Shown here in pieces: positions 22,320 to 30,035 of a DNA stretch of 41,431 nt. Position 1 is the stretch's first letter, and each line of letters opens with the position of its first letter. The translations under genes and the position numbers were made by a program. The stretch covers positions 1 to 41,431 of the forward strand of contig CABPYL010000026.1 in the NCBI GenBank assembly GCA_902461565.1, in the 5' to 3' direction. The DNA is from an uncultured Porphyromonadaceae bacterium. Lineage in GTDB: Bacteria > Bacteroidota > Bacteroidia > Bacteroidales > Muribaculaceae. The notes beneath the pieces were generated by a model. That model did no database searches. It was not told the origin of the DNA and saw nothing but the letters and a program-made list of their open reading frames with translations.

Positions 22320-23249
22320 TTATTGAATGTTGCGTGCTATGTCTTCGATTTCGTCCTGGCTAAGGCAAAGTTCATCGAAGATACGGCGGATAGTATCGGC
22401 ATCGATAGTGTCGAAATCCTGCGGACGCGGTGTGATGAACACTCCACCCATATCAACGGACGCGGGGCTGATAAGCATACAGCCGTCACCCTCGGTACCG
22501 TAGAACGACGGCCTGTGGCGTTTGCGCGGTATAACGACAAGACGCACGCCCTTGGGTGTGGCGTAGCAGAGGATATTCATCATCGGCTCTTTTTCACCTT
22601 CCGGAACCGGAATTGCGGCATATAGACGGTTGAACATCTTCTGGCCTTCCTCCGGTGATACAGCATCGATTACAAACACTTTCATCGGCATGCTGTCGAC
22701 CAAAGCAAGCGTATTGTCGCCTTCTTCGGATATCACCTTCAGTTCGGTACCTTCAAGGTTTTCCTCTATGGTAAGGAAATCGGAATTGCCAGCCTGAAAG
22801 TGCATATGGTCCGGCGCGGAGGCCCCGCATCGCGGTCCATTGTAGAATACGGTGTATTCCTCCAGTTCCGATGCCAGCTTCATCATATCGGCAATGCGGT
22901 TGTTGATAAGCTGGTCTGTATGGCTGTCGTCCGGAATTGTGAGATGGCGGGGGAAGATTGGGAAGGGATTGACAAGGATGGTATAACGGCCGTTCCAGCT
23001 GATTCCGCGTTGTACATCCGGCCGGTTTTCCTGGCAAAGGAAGCATTTGCGCGCTTTCAGCGATGCGGCATCCACTTTTGCAGCCGAGGAAACCATGCGT
23101 GCCGGATTGAACTGCACTTTTATGTGCATGCCGTCAACGTCGAGGTCTTTTACCTTTACATCCGCCAAAGCCGCGAAGTTGCCGGCGGCCTGGGGCCACT
23201 CGGCAATCTGTGCGGCAATAAAATCGTTTATTTGTTTGCTGTCGGCCAT
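22320..23249 (-). CDS. DUF4922 protein, GalT/HIT-like nucleotidyltransferase fold
   Basis: A 309-residue protein. The middle carries a cysteine pair RKCFLCQENRP, then NPFPIFPRHLTIP, and the active-site-like CGASAPDHMHFQ (about residues 145-156), an H-x-H-x-Q motif. This order matches galactose-1-phosphate uridylyltransferase and Ap4A or GDP-sugar phosphorylases of the HIT superfamily, so a sugar-1-phosphate nucleotidyl transfer or phosphorolysis is likely. It has no signal peptide and should be cytoplasmic. Its start overlaps the glycosyltransferase stop by one base (TAATG). In this operon a MurNAc- or GlcNAc-phosphate substrate is plausible but unproven. Confidence 0.8.
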   Translation of the reverse strand: MADSKQINDFIAAQIAEWPQAAGNFAALADVKVKDLDVDGMHIKVQFNPARMVSSAAKVDAASLKARKCFLCQENRPDVQRGISWNGRYTILVNPFPIFPRHLTIPDDSHTDQLINNRIADMMKLASELEEYTVFYNGPRCGASAPDHMHFQAGNSDFLTIEENLEGTELKVISEEGDNTLALVDSMPMKVFVIDAVSPEEGQKMFNRLYAAIPVPEGEKEPMMNILCYATPKGVRLVVIPRKRHRPSFYGTEGDGCMLISPASVDMGGVFITPRPQDFDTIDADTIRRIFDELCLSQDEIEDIARNIQ

Positions 23250-24718
23250 TATTCAGCGGCTTTTTTGTTCATGGCTATGCGCGCCTCAAGCTCCCAAGTG
23301 CGGATACGGTCCTTGTACAGGTTGTTGGCGTTCATCTTGTTGATGTCCAGTGCGTGGTCGGAGTTGTCCTCCCAGCGGCGACAGAAGTATACTACATCGT
23401 ATACACGGCCGATCTGGTGGTGGCGCGAGAAAGCGAGACCGAGTGCATAGTCTTCGCCATAGCTTGTGTTGGGCACGTGGATTTCGCGAAGCAGGGGAGT
23501 GTAGAATGCGCGGGGTGCACCAAGACCGTTGATGCGCAGAGCGTTGTTACGTCCATTTTCGGGAGTCCATTCCTTGTGGTCGATTACGCCCGGTGGAATG
23601 GTGTTCATGTCGATGTCCGTAAGTTCGTACGTGCCTACGACCATAGCCGAGTTGTTGTCATAGAAAGCTTTTACCATTTTGGCAAGGGTGTTCTCGTCGG
23701 AATATACGTCGTCGGAATCCAGCTGAACACAGAATTTGCCGGCTTCAGGATGGTTTGCACCTACGTTCCAGCAGCCGCCGATACCGAGGTCTTCGCGGGC
23801 AGGAATGATATGGATAACTCGGGGATCAGAGGTAAATTCCTCAATGGCTTCGCTGGTGCCGTCGGTCGAGTGGTTGTCGATAATGATAAGATTGAAAGGG
23901 AAATCGGTCTTTTGGGACAGCACGCTCTTGATGGCATCGCGGATTGTGCGTACGCGGTTGCGCACGGGAATGATTACAGAAGCCTCATTGGCAAAGTCGC
24001 CGCGGTTGAATTCTATTTTGTCGAATTTGGGAGCAAGATAACCGCCGATGGCTTTGAGGTGCTCGGTGCAGGCTTCTTCCATCTCGATTTGTACGCCGCG
24101 ATTCTTGGGGTCTACGTAGTCGAAAATTTTTTCACCGCTCTTGCGGTTGTCTACGGTAACGTCGCTGTACAGATATTCATTTATGTGTACGATGGGAGCA
24201 ATACGGCTGATGCGCAGGCGAAGGTCGTAGAGGCCGGCAGCAGTATACTGCTTGTCGATACCGGCAGCAGCTTTCTTGAAGTCAGCGGCGTTGAAGAACA
24301 ACAGCGAGCCGAAGTTGAAATCATCGCGCAGCGAGCCAAACTGGTAGTCGATAACCGGAGCATTGCTCCTTACACCGTCAACAACAGTATAGTGGTCGGC
24401 ATACAGCATGCCGGCATTTGTATCCTGGGCAATCTTTACGAAACGGTCGAGGGCGAAATAGCCGGTAACGAGGGTATTCTGTTTTGTGTACAGCAGGATA
24501 TAGTCGGCGTCGGCATGTTCCGCGATAGCACGCATTGTTGCAGAAGATGTAAGCGTGTCTATATGTAGAATGGGGCAGCCTCCGCAGGGTTTGGCTTCCG
24601 CGTCAGTTGCGAGAAGTGTGATTTTGTTAACGAGATGGCATTCCTGCAGGCCGGCGAGTGTTGCCGATACCTGCGATTCGTCGATGTAGGGGACAAAGCA
24701 ATGGATTGTCGGTTTCAT
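23249..24718 (-). CDS. Tandem-module family 2 glycosyltransferase
   Basis: A 489-residue protein with a clear GT-A/GT2 module in the second half: SVIIPVRNRVRTIRDAIKSV, IIIDNHSTDGT, LGIGGCWNVG and the metal-binding QLDSDDVYSD. The first ~215 residues look like a second, diverged GT-A module (DADYILLYTK, GMLYADHY, DDFNFGSLLFF) lacking an obvious DxD. No membrane segment is present, so it should act in the cytoplasm or at its face. It uses a nucleotide sugar and transfers it to an unknown acceptor. It is translationally coupled to the DUF4922 gene, a possible nucleotide-sugar enzyme, and 25 nt downstream of the amidase gene. What it glycosylates in this context is unknown. Confidence 0.85.
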   Translation of the reverse strand: MKPTIHCFVPYIDESQVSATLAGLQECHLVNKITLLATDAEAKPCGGCPILHIDTLTSSATMRAIAEHADADYILLYTKQNTLVTGYFALDRFVKIAQDTNAGMLYADHYTVVDGVRSNAPVIDYQFGSLRDDFNFGSLLFFNAADFKKAAAGIDKQYTAAGLYDLRLRISRIAPIVHINEYLYSDVTVDNRKSGEKIFDYVDPKNRGVQIEMEEACTEHLKAIGGYLAPKFDKIEFNRGDFANEASVIIPVRNRVRTIRDAIKSVLSQKTDFPFNLIIIDNHSTDGTSEAIEEFTSDPRVIHIIPAREDLGIGGCWNVGANHPEAGKFCVQLDSDDVYSDENTLAKMVKAFYDNNSAMVVGTYELTDIDMNTIPPGVIDHKEWTPENGRNNALRINGLGAPRAFYTPLLREIHVPNTSYGEDYALGLAFSRHHQIGRVYDVVYFCRRWEDNSDHALDINKMNANNLYKDRIRTWELEARIAMNKKAAE

Positions 24719-24743
24719 GATAAGGTTTTATGGATTAAAAGAT

Positions 24744-27701
24744 TTATTTACGTTTAGGATTGGGATCAGCGAAGAAATCGAGCACCTGTTTCATAAGGTG
24801 TGCGCGGTGCTCGCTCTTTTCTATGGTCTCGAATGGGAAACCTATAACAACGGTACGGTAGTTTCCGGCATCGAAAGCCGTGCCTGCCACAAGGTTGTTT
24901 TCGGAGTAGCGCATGAGTGTGCAGCCGCGTTTGCTGTCGGCCGGATAGAACGAATCGGGCGATTCAACGGCGTAACAGTCGGCATTGAGTTCGTTGGAGA
25001 ATTTGTAATCGCCTTTGGAGAAATCTTTAAAGCGGGTGGGAACTTGATATGCCTCTCCGGTTACCGATGCCTGGTCTACTCGCCAGTGATAGCCAAGGAT
25101 ATCTGTGGCGAATTTCTGGTCGGCTTTAGCAGTCTGTTCATCAGAGTTGGGGTTGTCCCACAGATCTGTGGCGACAAACGCGCCGCTTACAAAGAAGGAT
25201 GTTCCGTTCTGGGCGAGGGCTGCTATACGGTTCTGCAGCTCGCCGGGGAAGGTTTTGAAACGGGTGCCGTATGCACCGCGTCCCTGCTTTATCTCTTTCT
25301 GTTTGCCAAGAATAAGGTCTACGGTTTTGGGGGCGTCTGTTGCATTGCAGAATGCCTCGACGCTGGAGGATACGAAACCTCTGCCGGAGGCGGCGATTGC
25401 CTGCCCGTGGGTATATACATAGTCGAATGTGTTTCCTGCGATAACTTTGTTTTCATAGTTGGCACGGGAAGCACCGAAGCCTGCGGCATCATCGTCCATC
25501 CACGGAATATCGCGGCGGAATTCAAACTGGCTGCCGATATAGGAGATATCGTAGAGGTAAGGAACGCCGTGGTCTCGCACGTCGTAGAAACCGGCGATTT
25601 CGCCGGAATCGAAACGGTCGGGAGCGCTCACGCGTGTAAATCCGTTCACAATCATCACCGGTTCGCCCGGCTTGTTGCAGAGGGCGAGTACTTCCGAGGC
25701 AAAGGATATGCCGCCATCGTTGCCTGCGATGATGCGATAGGAATGGATATCACTGTCGCCTACGGTAACTGTGTATTCCGGTTTGTCTACTTTGGCAATC
25801 TGTGTGAAAGCTTCATCGCCTTTTCGTTCCTCTACAATATAGTATGTAGGAATTGCGGTTTCTTCAAGGCTGTCCGGTGTGGCCTCCCATTTAAGGCGGT
25901 AGTTGTTCCCGTTGTCTTTTGTGATGGAGAAAGCATGTACGGGCAGAGGCTGAACCACGTATGCGCGGCTGTCGCGGTGCGCAAGGAATTTGAGCATACC
26001 CTTATATATGGCACGTGAAACAGTGAAGCGGAATGCCGGGTCGAGGCCGTAGGACATATCTGCGAGATTCTGATGCGACAGAAGTTCCAGAAGCATGGAA
26101 GGAACCTCGGGTATGCGTGCCTCGGCATAGCTTTCGTCCCACATGCCGCGGCGTGTCCAGTTGGGCTCGAAAGAGCTGCGGACATCGTCTACAATCTGTG
26201 TCTGCACAAGATTTACAAGGTCGCGCGAGGCGTTGCGCGACGATCCGTTGCCAAGAGTGTTGCCTTTTGTGCAGTAAATGCCGAGCGTGCCTATGATGGA
26301 ATCGTTTGTCGTTGTGCCCGCGTCGGAGTGGAATGCGAAGCTCAGATCTACTGGAATGTTAAGGCCTTCGCGGTGTGGAAGCATGGATGAACCGCCGGCA
26401 AGCCAGTTAACCCAATGGCCGCGCGACAGATAGTCGTCGTTGTAGTCTTTTACATAGTCGGTTGGCGTGAAAACGCTGTCGGGGGCACCTGCCCACTGCA
26501 GGAAGTAGCGGGCACCCTCGGTAAAACGGGGATAGCCGCTGGTAACATATTCGTATTCGATATCGTCAAGCGGTTCCTTGACGATGCGGGCTACATTGCC
26601 CATGCCTCCGCCGATCTTTATGGCATCGGCGCTCACGCTATGACCTTTCTCGCCATCGTTCAACAGCTCGACTATTGCGGCCTCGTTTCCTTTTTCAAAA
26701 GGAAAATGACCGAGGTAGATCCATGTGCCGCCGCCCATCTTCTGGTTTATGCGGAAGTTCTTGTCGCCGGCTGCCGTATGAATACGATAGTGTGCCGTCG
26801 GACTTGCATCGGGTTCGGAGGTATAGGAAACGTATACAGCGTATGTGCCGCTCTGAGGAATAGAAGCGCTCCATGTTGCGGTTGCTGTAGCGTGGTCGCT
26901 TCCGGAGGTCTCGGCAACGACTGCGGTGCCTTCGGAGAAAGGATGGTCGCCGTTATGTAGTTCGGCCTTGTCGTATGCGAAAGCGGCTTTTTTCGAACGT
27001 TTGAAATCGCCTTTCGTGCTGAAGTTGCCTTTACTGTATTTGCTGCCGTCGTTGTCTACGATAATTTCTGTAGTGTTTATGTCGCGTTCACGCGGACTCA
27101 TCACATAAGCGCCTGCATTCTCGAGCATCGGCATAAGGAAAGGCATCACATAGCTTTGGGTGTACAGGTCCTCGACGGTCTGCATCACTCGGGCGCGCTG
27201 CCATTCCCATCTGTTGAGCTTCGGCTCGAAATACCAGCCGTGGCTTTGCCACATAGCAATGTTGCTGCCGTCGAGGCCAAGAGGTGCAGGTGCTGCTTCA
27301 AGACGCTGAACGAAAGGTGTCTTTTCTTTAGGCGCGATGTTTTTCTTTTGCGAGAAAAGATACATGTTTTCCAGCGATTTGTCGCCGGCTTTCACAATAA
27401 CTTTGTATTTTGCGTAGCGGGAACCCAGTGCAGACCGGCAGTCGTTCTTGAAAGCTTCGTAGGAATCTTTGGTAAACGGTATGTAGGCTCCTTCTTTGCT
27501 CAGGCTAATCGTTATGGTCTTTTTCTTCTGGTTGACCAGAACTTTGTTTACCTTAAGTTTCCCGATACCGGTAGTGCCTGGAAGATAGGTAGATACTGTT
27601 TTTAATATTGCGTCTTCCTGGATTCCCGCATAGGCCGGTGTGGCCGCGGTTAAAGCTGCGGATATGGACAGGCAGACGACTAATGTACTTAGTTTATTCA
27701 T
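24744..27701 (-). CDS. Secreted N-acetylmuramoyl-L-alanine amidase with golvesin-like insert
   Basis: A 985-residue exported protein (signal peptide about 1-26). Amidase_3-like zinc and catalytic residues are His154 (QSHGWYFEP), Glu166 (RWEWQRAR), His458 (FAFHSDAG) and Glu539 (PEVPSMLLELLSHQN). A golvesin-like beta domain (about 255-365, with YAVYVSYTS and GGGTWIYLGHFPF) is inserted between the first and second half of the amidase fold. A fibronectin-III-like region (~600-680) and a C-terminal domain with Gly/Asp-rich motifs follow. Homologues are often annotated xanthan lyase, but the visible motifs support peptidoglycan amide cleavage between MurNAc and the stem peptide. It leads the operon from the promoter at 27748-27779 and probably supplies the peptide-free glycan for NamZ. 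Confidence 0.85.
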   Translation of the reverse strand: MNKLSTLVVCLSISAALTAATPAYAGIQEDAILKTVSTYLPGTTGIGKLKVNKVLVNQKKKTITISLSKEGAYIPFTKDSYEAFKNDCRSALGSRYAKYKVIVKAGDKSLENMYLFSQKKNIAPKEKTPFVQRLEAAPAPLGLDGSNIAMWQSHGWYFEPKLNRWEWQRARVMQTVEDLYTQSYVMPFLMPMLENAGAYVMSPRERDINTTEIIVDNDGSKYSKGNFSTKGDFKRSKKAAFAYDKAELHNGDHPFSEGTAVVAETSGSDHATATATWSASIPQSGTYAVYVSYTSEPDASPTAHYRIHTAAGDKNFRINQKMGGGTWIYLGHFPFEKGNEAAIVELLNDGEKGHSVSADAIKIGGGMGNVARIVKEPLDDIEYEYVTSGYPRFTEGARYFLQWAGAPDSVFTPTDYVKDYNDDYLSRGHWVNWLAGGSSMLPHREGLNIPVDLSFAFHSDAGTTTNDSIIGTLGIYCTKGNTLGNGSSRNASRDLVNLVQTQIVDDVRSSFEPNWTRRGMWDESYAEARIPEVPSMLLELLSHQNLADMSYGLDPAFRFTVSRAIYKGMLKFLAHRDSRAYVVQPLPVHAFSITKDNGNNYRLKWEATPDSLEETAIPTYYIVEERKGDEAFTQIAKVDKPEYTVTVGDSDIHSYRIIAGNDGGISFASEVLALCNKPGEPVMIVNGFTRVSAPDRFDSGEIAGFYDVRDHGVPYLYDISYIGSQFEFRRDIPWMDDDAAGFGASRANYENKVIAGNTFDYVYTHGQAIAASGRGFVSSSVEAFCNATDAPKTVDLILGKQKEIKQGRGAYGTRFKTFPGELQNRIAALAQNGTSFFVSGAFVATDLWDNPNSDEQTAKADQKFATDILGYHWRVDQASVTGEAYQVPTRFKDFSKGDYKFSNELNADCYAVESPDSFYPADSKRGCTLMRYSENNLVAGTAFDAGNYRTVVIGFPFETIEKSEHRAHLMKQVLDFFADPNPKRK

Positions 27702-27747
27702 TGTCAGGTATATAATTCACGGGTGGTGCTAACCACTACTTCAGAAG

Positions 27748-27779
27748 CAAAGTTAACACAAATTGAATTAATACTCAAA
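27748..27779 (-). promoter_or_regulatory. Consensus Bacteroidetes promoter for the salvage operon
   Basis: On the minus strand TTTG (27776-27779), 20 bp, then TAACTTTG (27748-27755) is a perfect match to the Bacteroidetes consensus. The amidase ATG is about 47 nt downstream. No other comparable promoter was noticed between here and 9.4 kb, where gene spacings stay below 30 nt. Confidence 0.8.
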
Positions 27780-27809
27780 CAATTTTTACAATATTTTGAG
27801 AATGAAAAC

Positions 27810-27839
27810 GATTTTTTTATTCTAAAATAATAAAAAATC
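27810..27839 (-). terminator. AT-rich hairpin at the end of the lipid kinase gene
   Basis: GATTTTTT-ATT pairs with AAT-AAAAAATC around a short loop. It overlaps the stop codon at 27838-27840 and gives a T-rich tail on the minus strand. It is AT-only and therefore weak. Confidence 0.35.
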
Positions 27840-28815
27840 AGCCGCGATAACCGAAAATGTGACTTATCGAAAGAAATATATCGCGGAAAAACAAACGCGT
27901 CGGTGTAATGAAAGGAATAAAACGTGTGGATTCCGTCGCGGAGAAAACACGCAGCTTGCCGGGATGGCAAATCACTTCGATGCATTCGCCCATAGCTATC
28001 GCATCGCCGTCGATGTGTGCCGCGCCGGATCTTTTGCGTCGAATGATGGCAGACGATGTGCGTATGGTTTCGGCGAGAGCGTTTTTGCCGATACAACCGG
28101 TAATCATGTCCACCCCTACAATGGCCCGCGACAGAATGTCGCCGCCGTGGACAATGGTGATGTCGAGCTCTCCGTCGGTAACAGATGCTTCCGGTGCTAC
28201 AAAGGCATTGTTGCCGTACTGCGACGCATTGCAGCACACAACAAGGAAGGCTTTTTCGGTTATTACGCGTCCGCCTGCTTCGATTACATACTCCTCAGGC
28301 ATGAATTTTACATACTCGTTGATTGTATTTTTAAGGTACATGAGTATGCCGCGGCGTTTCTGACGGGCACAGCGTTCGCTTACGGCGGCATCGAAGCCTA
28401 CACCGAAAGTACAGAAAAACGGCCTGCCGTTTGCTGTCCCGTAGTCGGATGCGATGATGTTCTTTTGCGCGATGGCGTTGAGAGCGCTGTCTATGTCTAC
28501 CGGAATACCGAGATGGCGGGCAAATCCGTTGCCCGAACCTGCCGGAATAATACCCAGTGCAGTATTGGAGCCAATCAGACCAGAGGCAACCTCGTTGATG
28601 GTGCCGTCGCCGCCACAGGCAAGCACGGCCGGCCGGTCGGCGGCTGCGGCGGCTGCGGCAAGTTCGCGGGCATGACCCGGATAGCGCGTAGAGGCGACTT
28701 CGAAATCTATCCCCATCTTATCCAATCGTTTGCATATATGCGGAACGATTTTGTGCTTGGAGACGCTTCCAGAAGCCGGATTCACTATCAGCAGGTATTT
28801 CCCGTTCTTTTCCAT
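27838..28815 (-). CDS. Diacylglycerol kinase family lipid kinase (YegS/DgkB-like)
   Basis: A 325-residue soluble or membrane-associated kinase. The catalytic-domain motifs are LLIVNPASGS at the N-terminus, ACGGDGTINEVASGL (nucleotide-binding GGDGT), and GIIPAGSGNGFARHLGI, all diagnostic of the diacylglycerol kinase catalytic domain. The C-terminal half has GVGFDAAVSE and DGELDITIVHGG, as in YegS and DgkB. It should phosphorylate diacylglycerol, sphingoid bases or ceramide, the latter of interest because Bacteroidales make sphingolipids. It lies 9 nt downstream of prfB and is likely cotranscribed. The substrate is not decided by sequence. Confidence 0.9.
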   Translation of the reverse strand: MEKNGKYLLIVNPASGSVSKHKIVPHICKRLDKMGIDFEVASTRYPGHARELAAAAAAADRPAVLACGGDGTINEVASGLIGSNTALGIIPAGSGNGFARHLGIPVDIDSALNAIAQKNIIASDYGTANGRPFFCTFGVGFDAAVSERCARQKRRGILMYLKNTINEYVKFMPEEYVIEAGGRVITEKAFLVVCCNASQYGNNAFVAPEASVTDGELDITIVHGGDILSRAIVGVDMITGCIGKNALAETIRTSSAIIRRKRSGAAHIDGDAIAMGECIEVICHPGKLRVFSATESTRFIPFITPTRLFFRDIFLSISHIFGYRG

Positions 28816-28824
28816 ATTGTGGTT

Positions 28825-29944
28825 TTATTGTTCTTCTTTTTCAGAGAACTCCATAAGATATGCCTTGATGAAATCGTCTATCTCGCCGTCCATAACACCG
28901 TTGACATCGGAGGTCTGGTAGTTGGTGCGGTGATCTTTTACGCGACGGTCATCAAAAACATAGCTTCGTATCTGCGAGCCCCATTCGATTTTCTTTTTGC
29001 CGGCCTCGATTTTAGCCTGCTCGGCCATACGATGGTCAAGCTCTTTGGCGTAGAGTATGGAGCGCAGCTGGCGCAGGGCGTTTTCCTTATTCTTGGGCTG
29101 ATCTCGCGTCTCGGTGTTCTCGATAAGAATTTCTTCTTTCTCGCCGGTGTAGGGATCGGTGAACTGGTAACGCAGACGCACTCCGGATTCAACTTTGTTC
29201 ACGTTCTGGCCGCCGGCACCTCCTGAACGGAATGTATCCCACGACAGCAGCGCCGGTTCAACCTTTATTTCGATTGTATCATCTACCAGAGGAGTTACGA
29301 ATACCGATGCGAAAGAGGTCATGCGTTTGCCCTGGGCGTTGTATGGCGATACACGCACAAGGCGGTGCACGCCGTTCTCACTTTTGAGGAAGCCATAGGC
29401 GAAATCACCCTCGATATTCAGCGTACAGCTTTTTATGCCGGCTTCGTCGCCTTCCAGCAGGTTGGCTACAGACAGCTTGTAATTGTGCGCTTCGGCCCAG
29501 CGCATGTACATGCGCATGAGCATGGATGCCCAGTCCTGGCTTTCGGTACCGCCTGCGCCGGAATTTATCTTGAGCACAGCGCTCATTATGTCGCCCTCGC
29601 CACGGAGCATATTGCGAAGCTCAAGCTCTTCGAGTAATTTCTGTGCATGGGCATATGCGTTGTCTACGTCCTCCTCGGTAACAACCTCGTCGCGCAGAAA
29701 TTCTACGGAGAGTTTAAGCTCGTCTACCGCGCCTTCGAGTTCGTTGTAGTCGGCAATCCATTTTTGCAGGTCTTTGATTTTCTTCATCTGTCGCTGCGCC
29801 GCCTCGGCATTGTCCCAGAATCCGTCGGCCATAGTGCGCAGCTGTTCTTCTTCAACGGCTATTTTCTTCCCGTCGATGTCAAAGATACCTCCTCAGCGCA
29901 AGCATACGCTCAAAAGTCTCTTTTAATTGTTCCTGTGTAATCAT
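28825..29944 (-). CDS. prfB: Peptide chain release factor 2 with programmed +1 frameshift
   Basis: RF2 ends translation at UGA and UAA. The gene starts at the ATG at 29944 and encodes 21 residues (MITQEQLKETFERMLALRRYL) before an in-frame TGA (29879-29881). Reading resumes in the +1 frame at GAC (29880) and continues for 351 codons to 28825, giving 372 residues. The shift site is the classic AGGAGGTATCTTTGAC with an SD-like sequence 3 nt before CTT TGA. The GGQ peptidyl-hydrolase motif is in SGGAGGQNVNK, and the codon-recognition tripeptide reads SPY (VRVSPYNAQG) in place of the usual SPF. The gene has its own consensus promoter and is followed by the lipid kinase. Confidence 0.96.
29879..29893 (-). 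promoter_or_regulatory. RF2 programmed frameshift site
   Basis: On the minus strand AGGAGG is followed by TAT, the slippery codon CTT and the stop TGA with a C after it. This matches the E. coli prfB site at almost every position. Low RF2 slows termination at TGA and lets the ribosome shift by +1, giving autoregulation. Confidence 0.93.
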
Positions 29945-29973
29945 TGTCGTATTTTTTTGTCCTATTTTAGCCG

Positions 29974-30005
29974 CAAAATTAATAAAAAAGGCACAAACCT
30001 ACAAA
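29974..30005 (-). promoter_or_regulatory. Consensus Bacteroidetes promoter for prfB
   Basis: On the minus strand TTTG (30002-30005), 20 bp, then TAATTTTG (29974-29981) is a perfect match. The prfB ATG is about 30 nt downstream. The promoter lies in the 91-bp divergent region shared with trkH. Confidence 0.8.
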
Positions 30006-30035
30006 CAGCGGCGCTCCTGAGCTTGTTTTAGAAAC

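Noticed and set aside
23354..24568. Plus-strand open frame of 404 codons opposite the glycosyltransferase
   Set aside because: Antisense shadow of the GT2 gene; no motif and no start context.
24717..26018. Plus-strand open frame of 433 codons opposite the amidase gene
   Set aside because: It is antisense to a gene with clear motifs, and the composition (Val/Gly/Cys-rich) is that of a mirror frame.
27859..29226. Plus-strand open frame of 455 codons opposite the lipid kinase and prfB
   Set aside because: It spans two well-supported genes on the other strand, and its sequence has no domain-like pattern.
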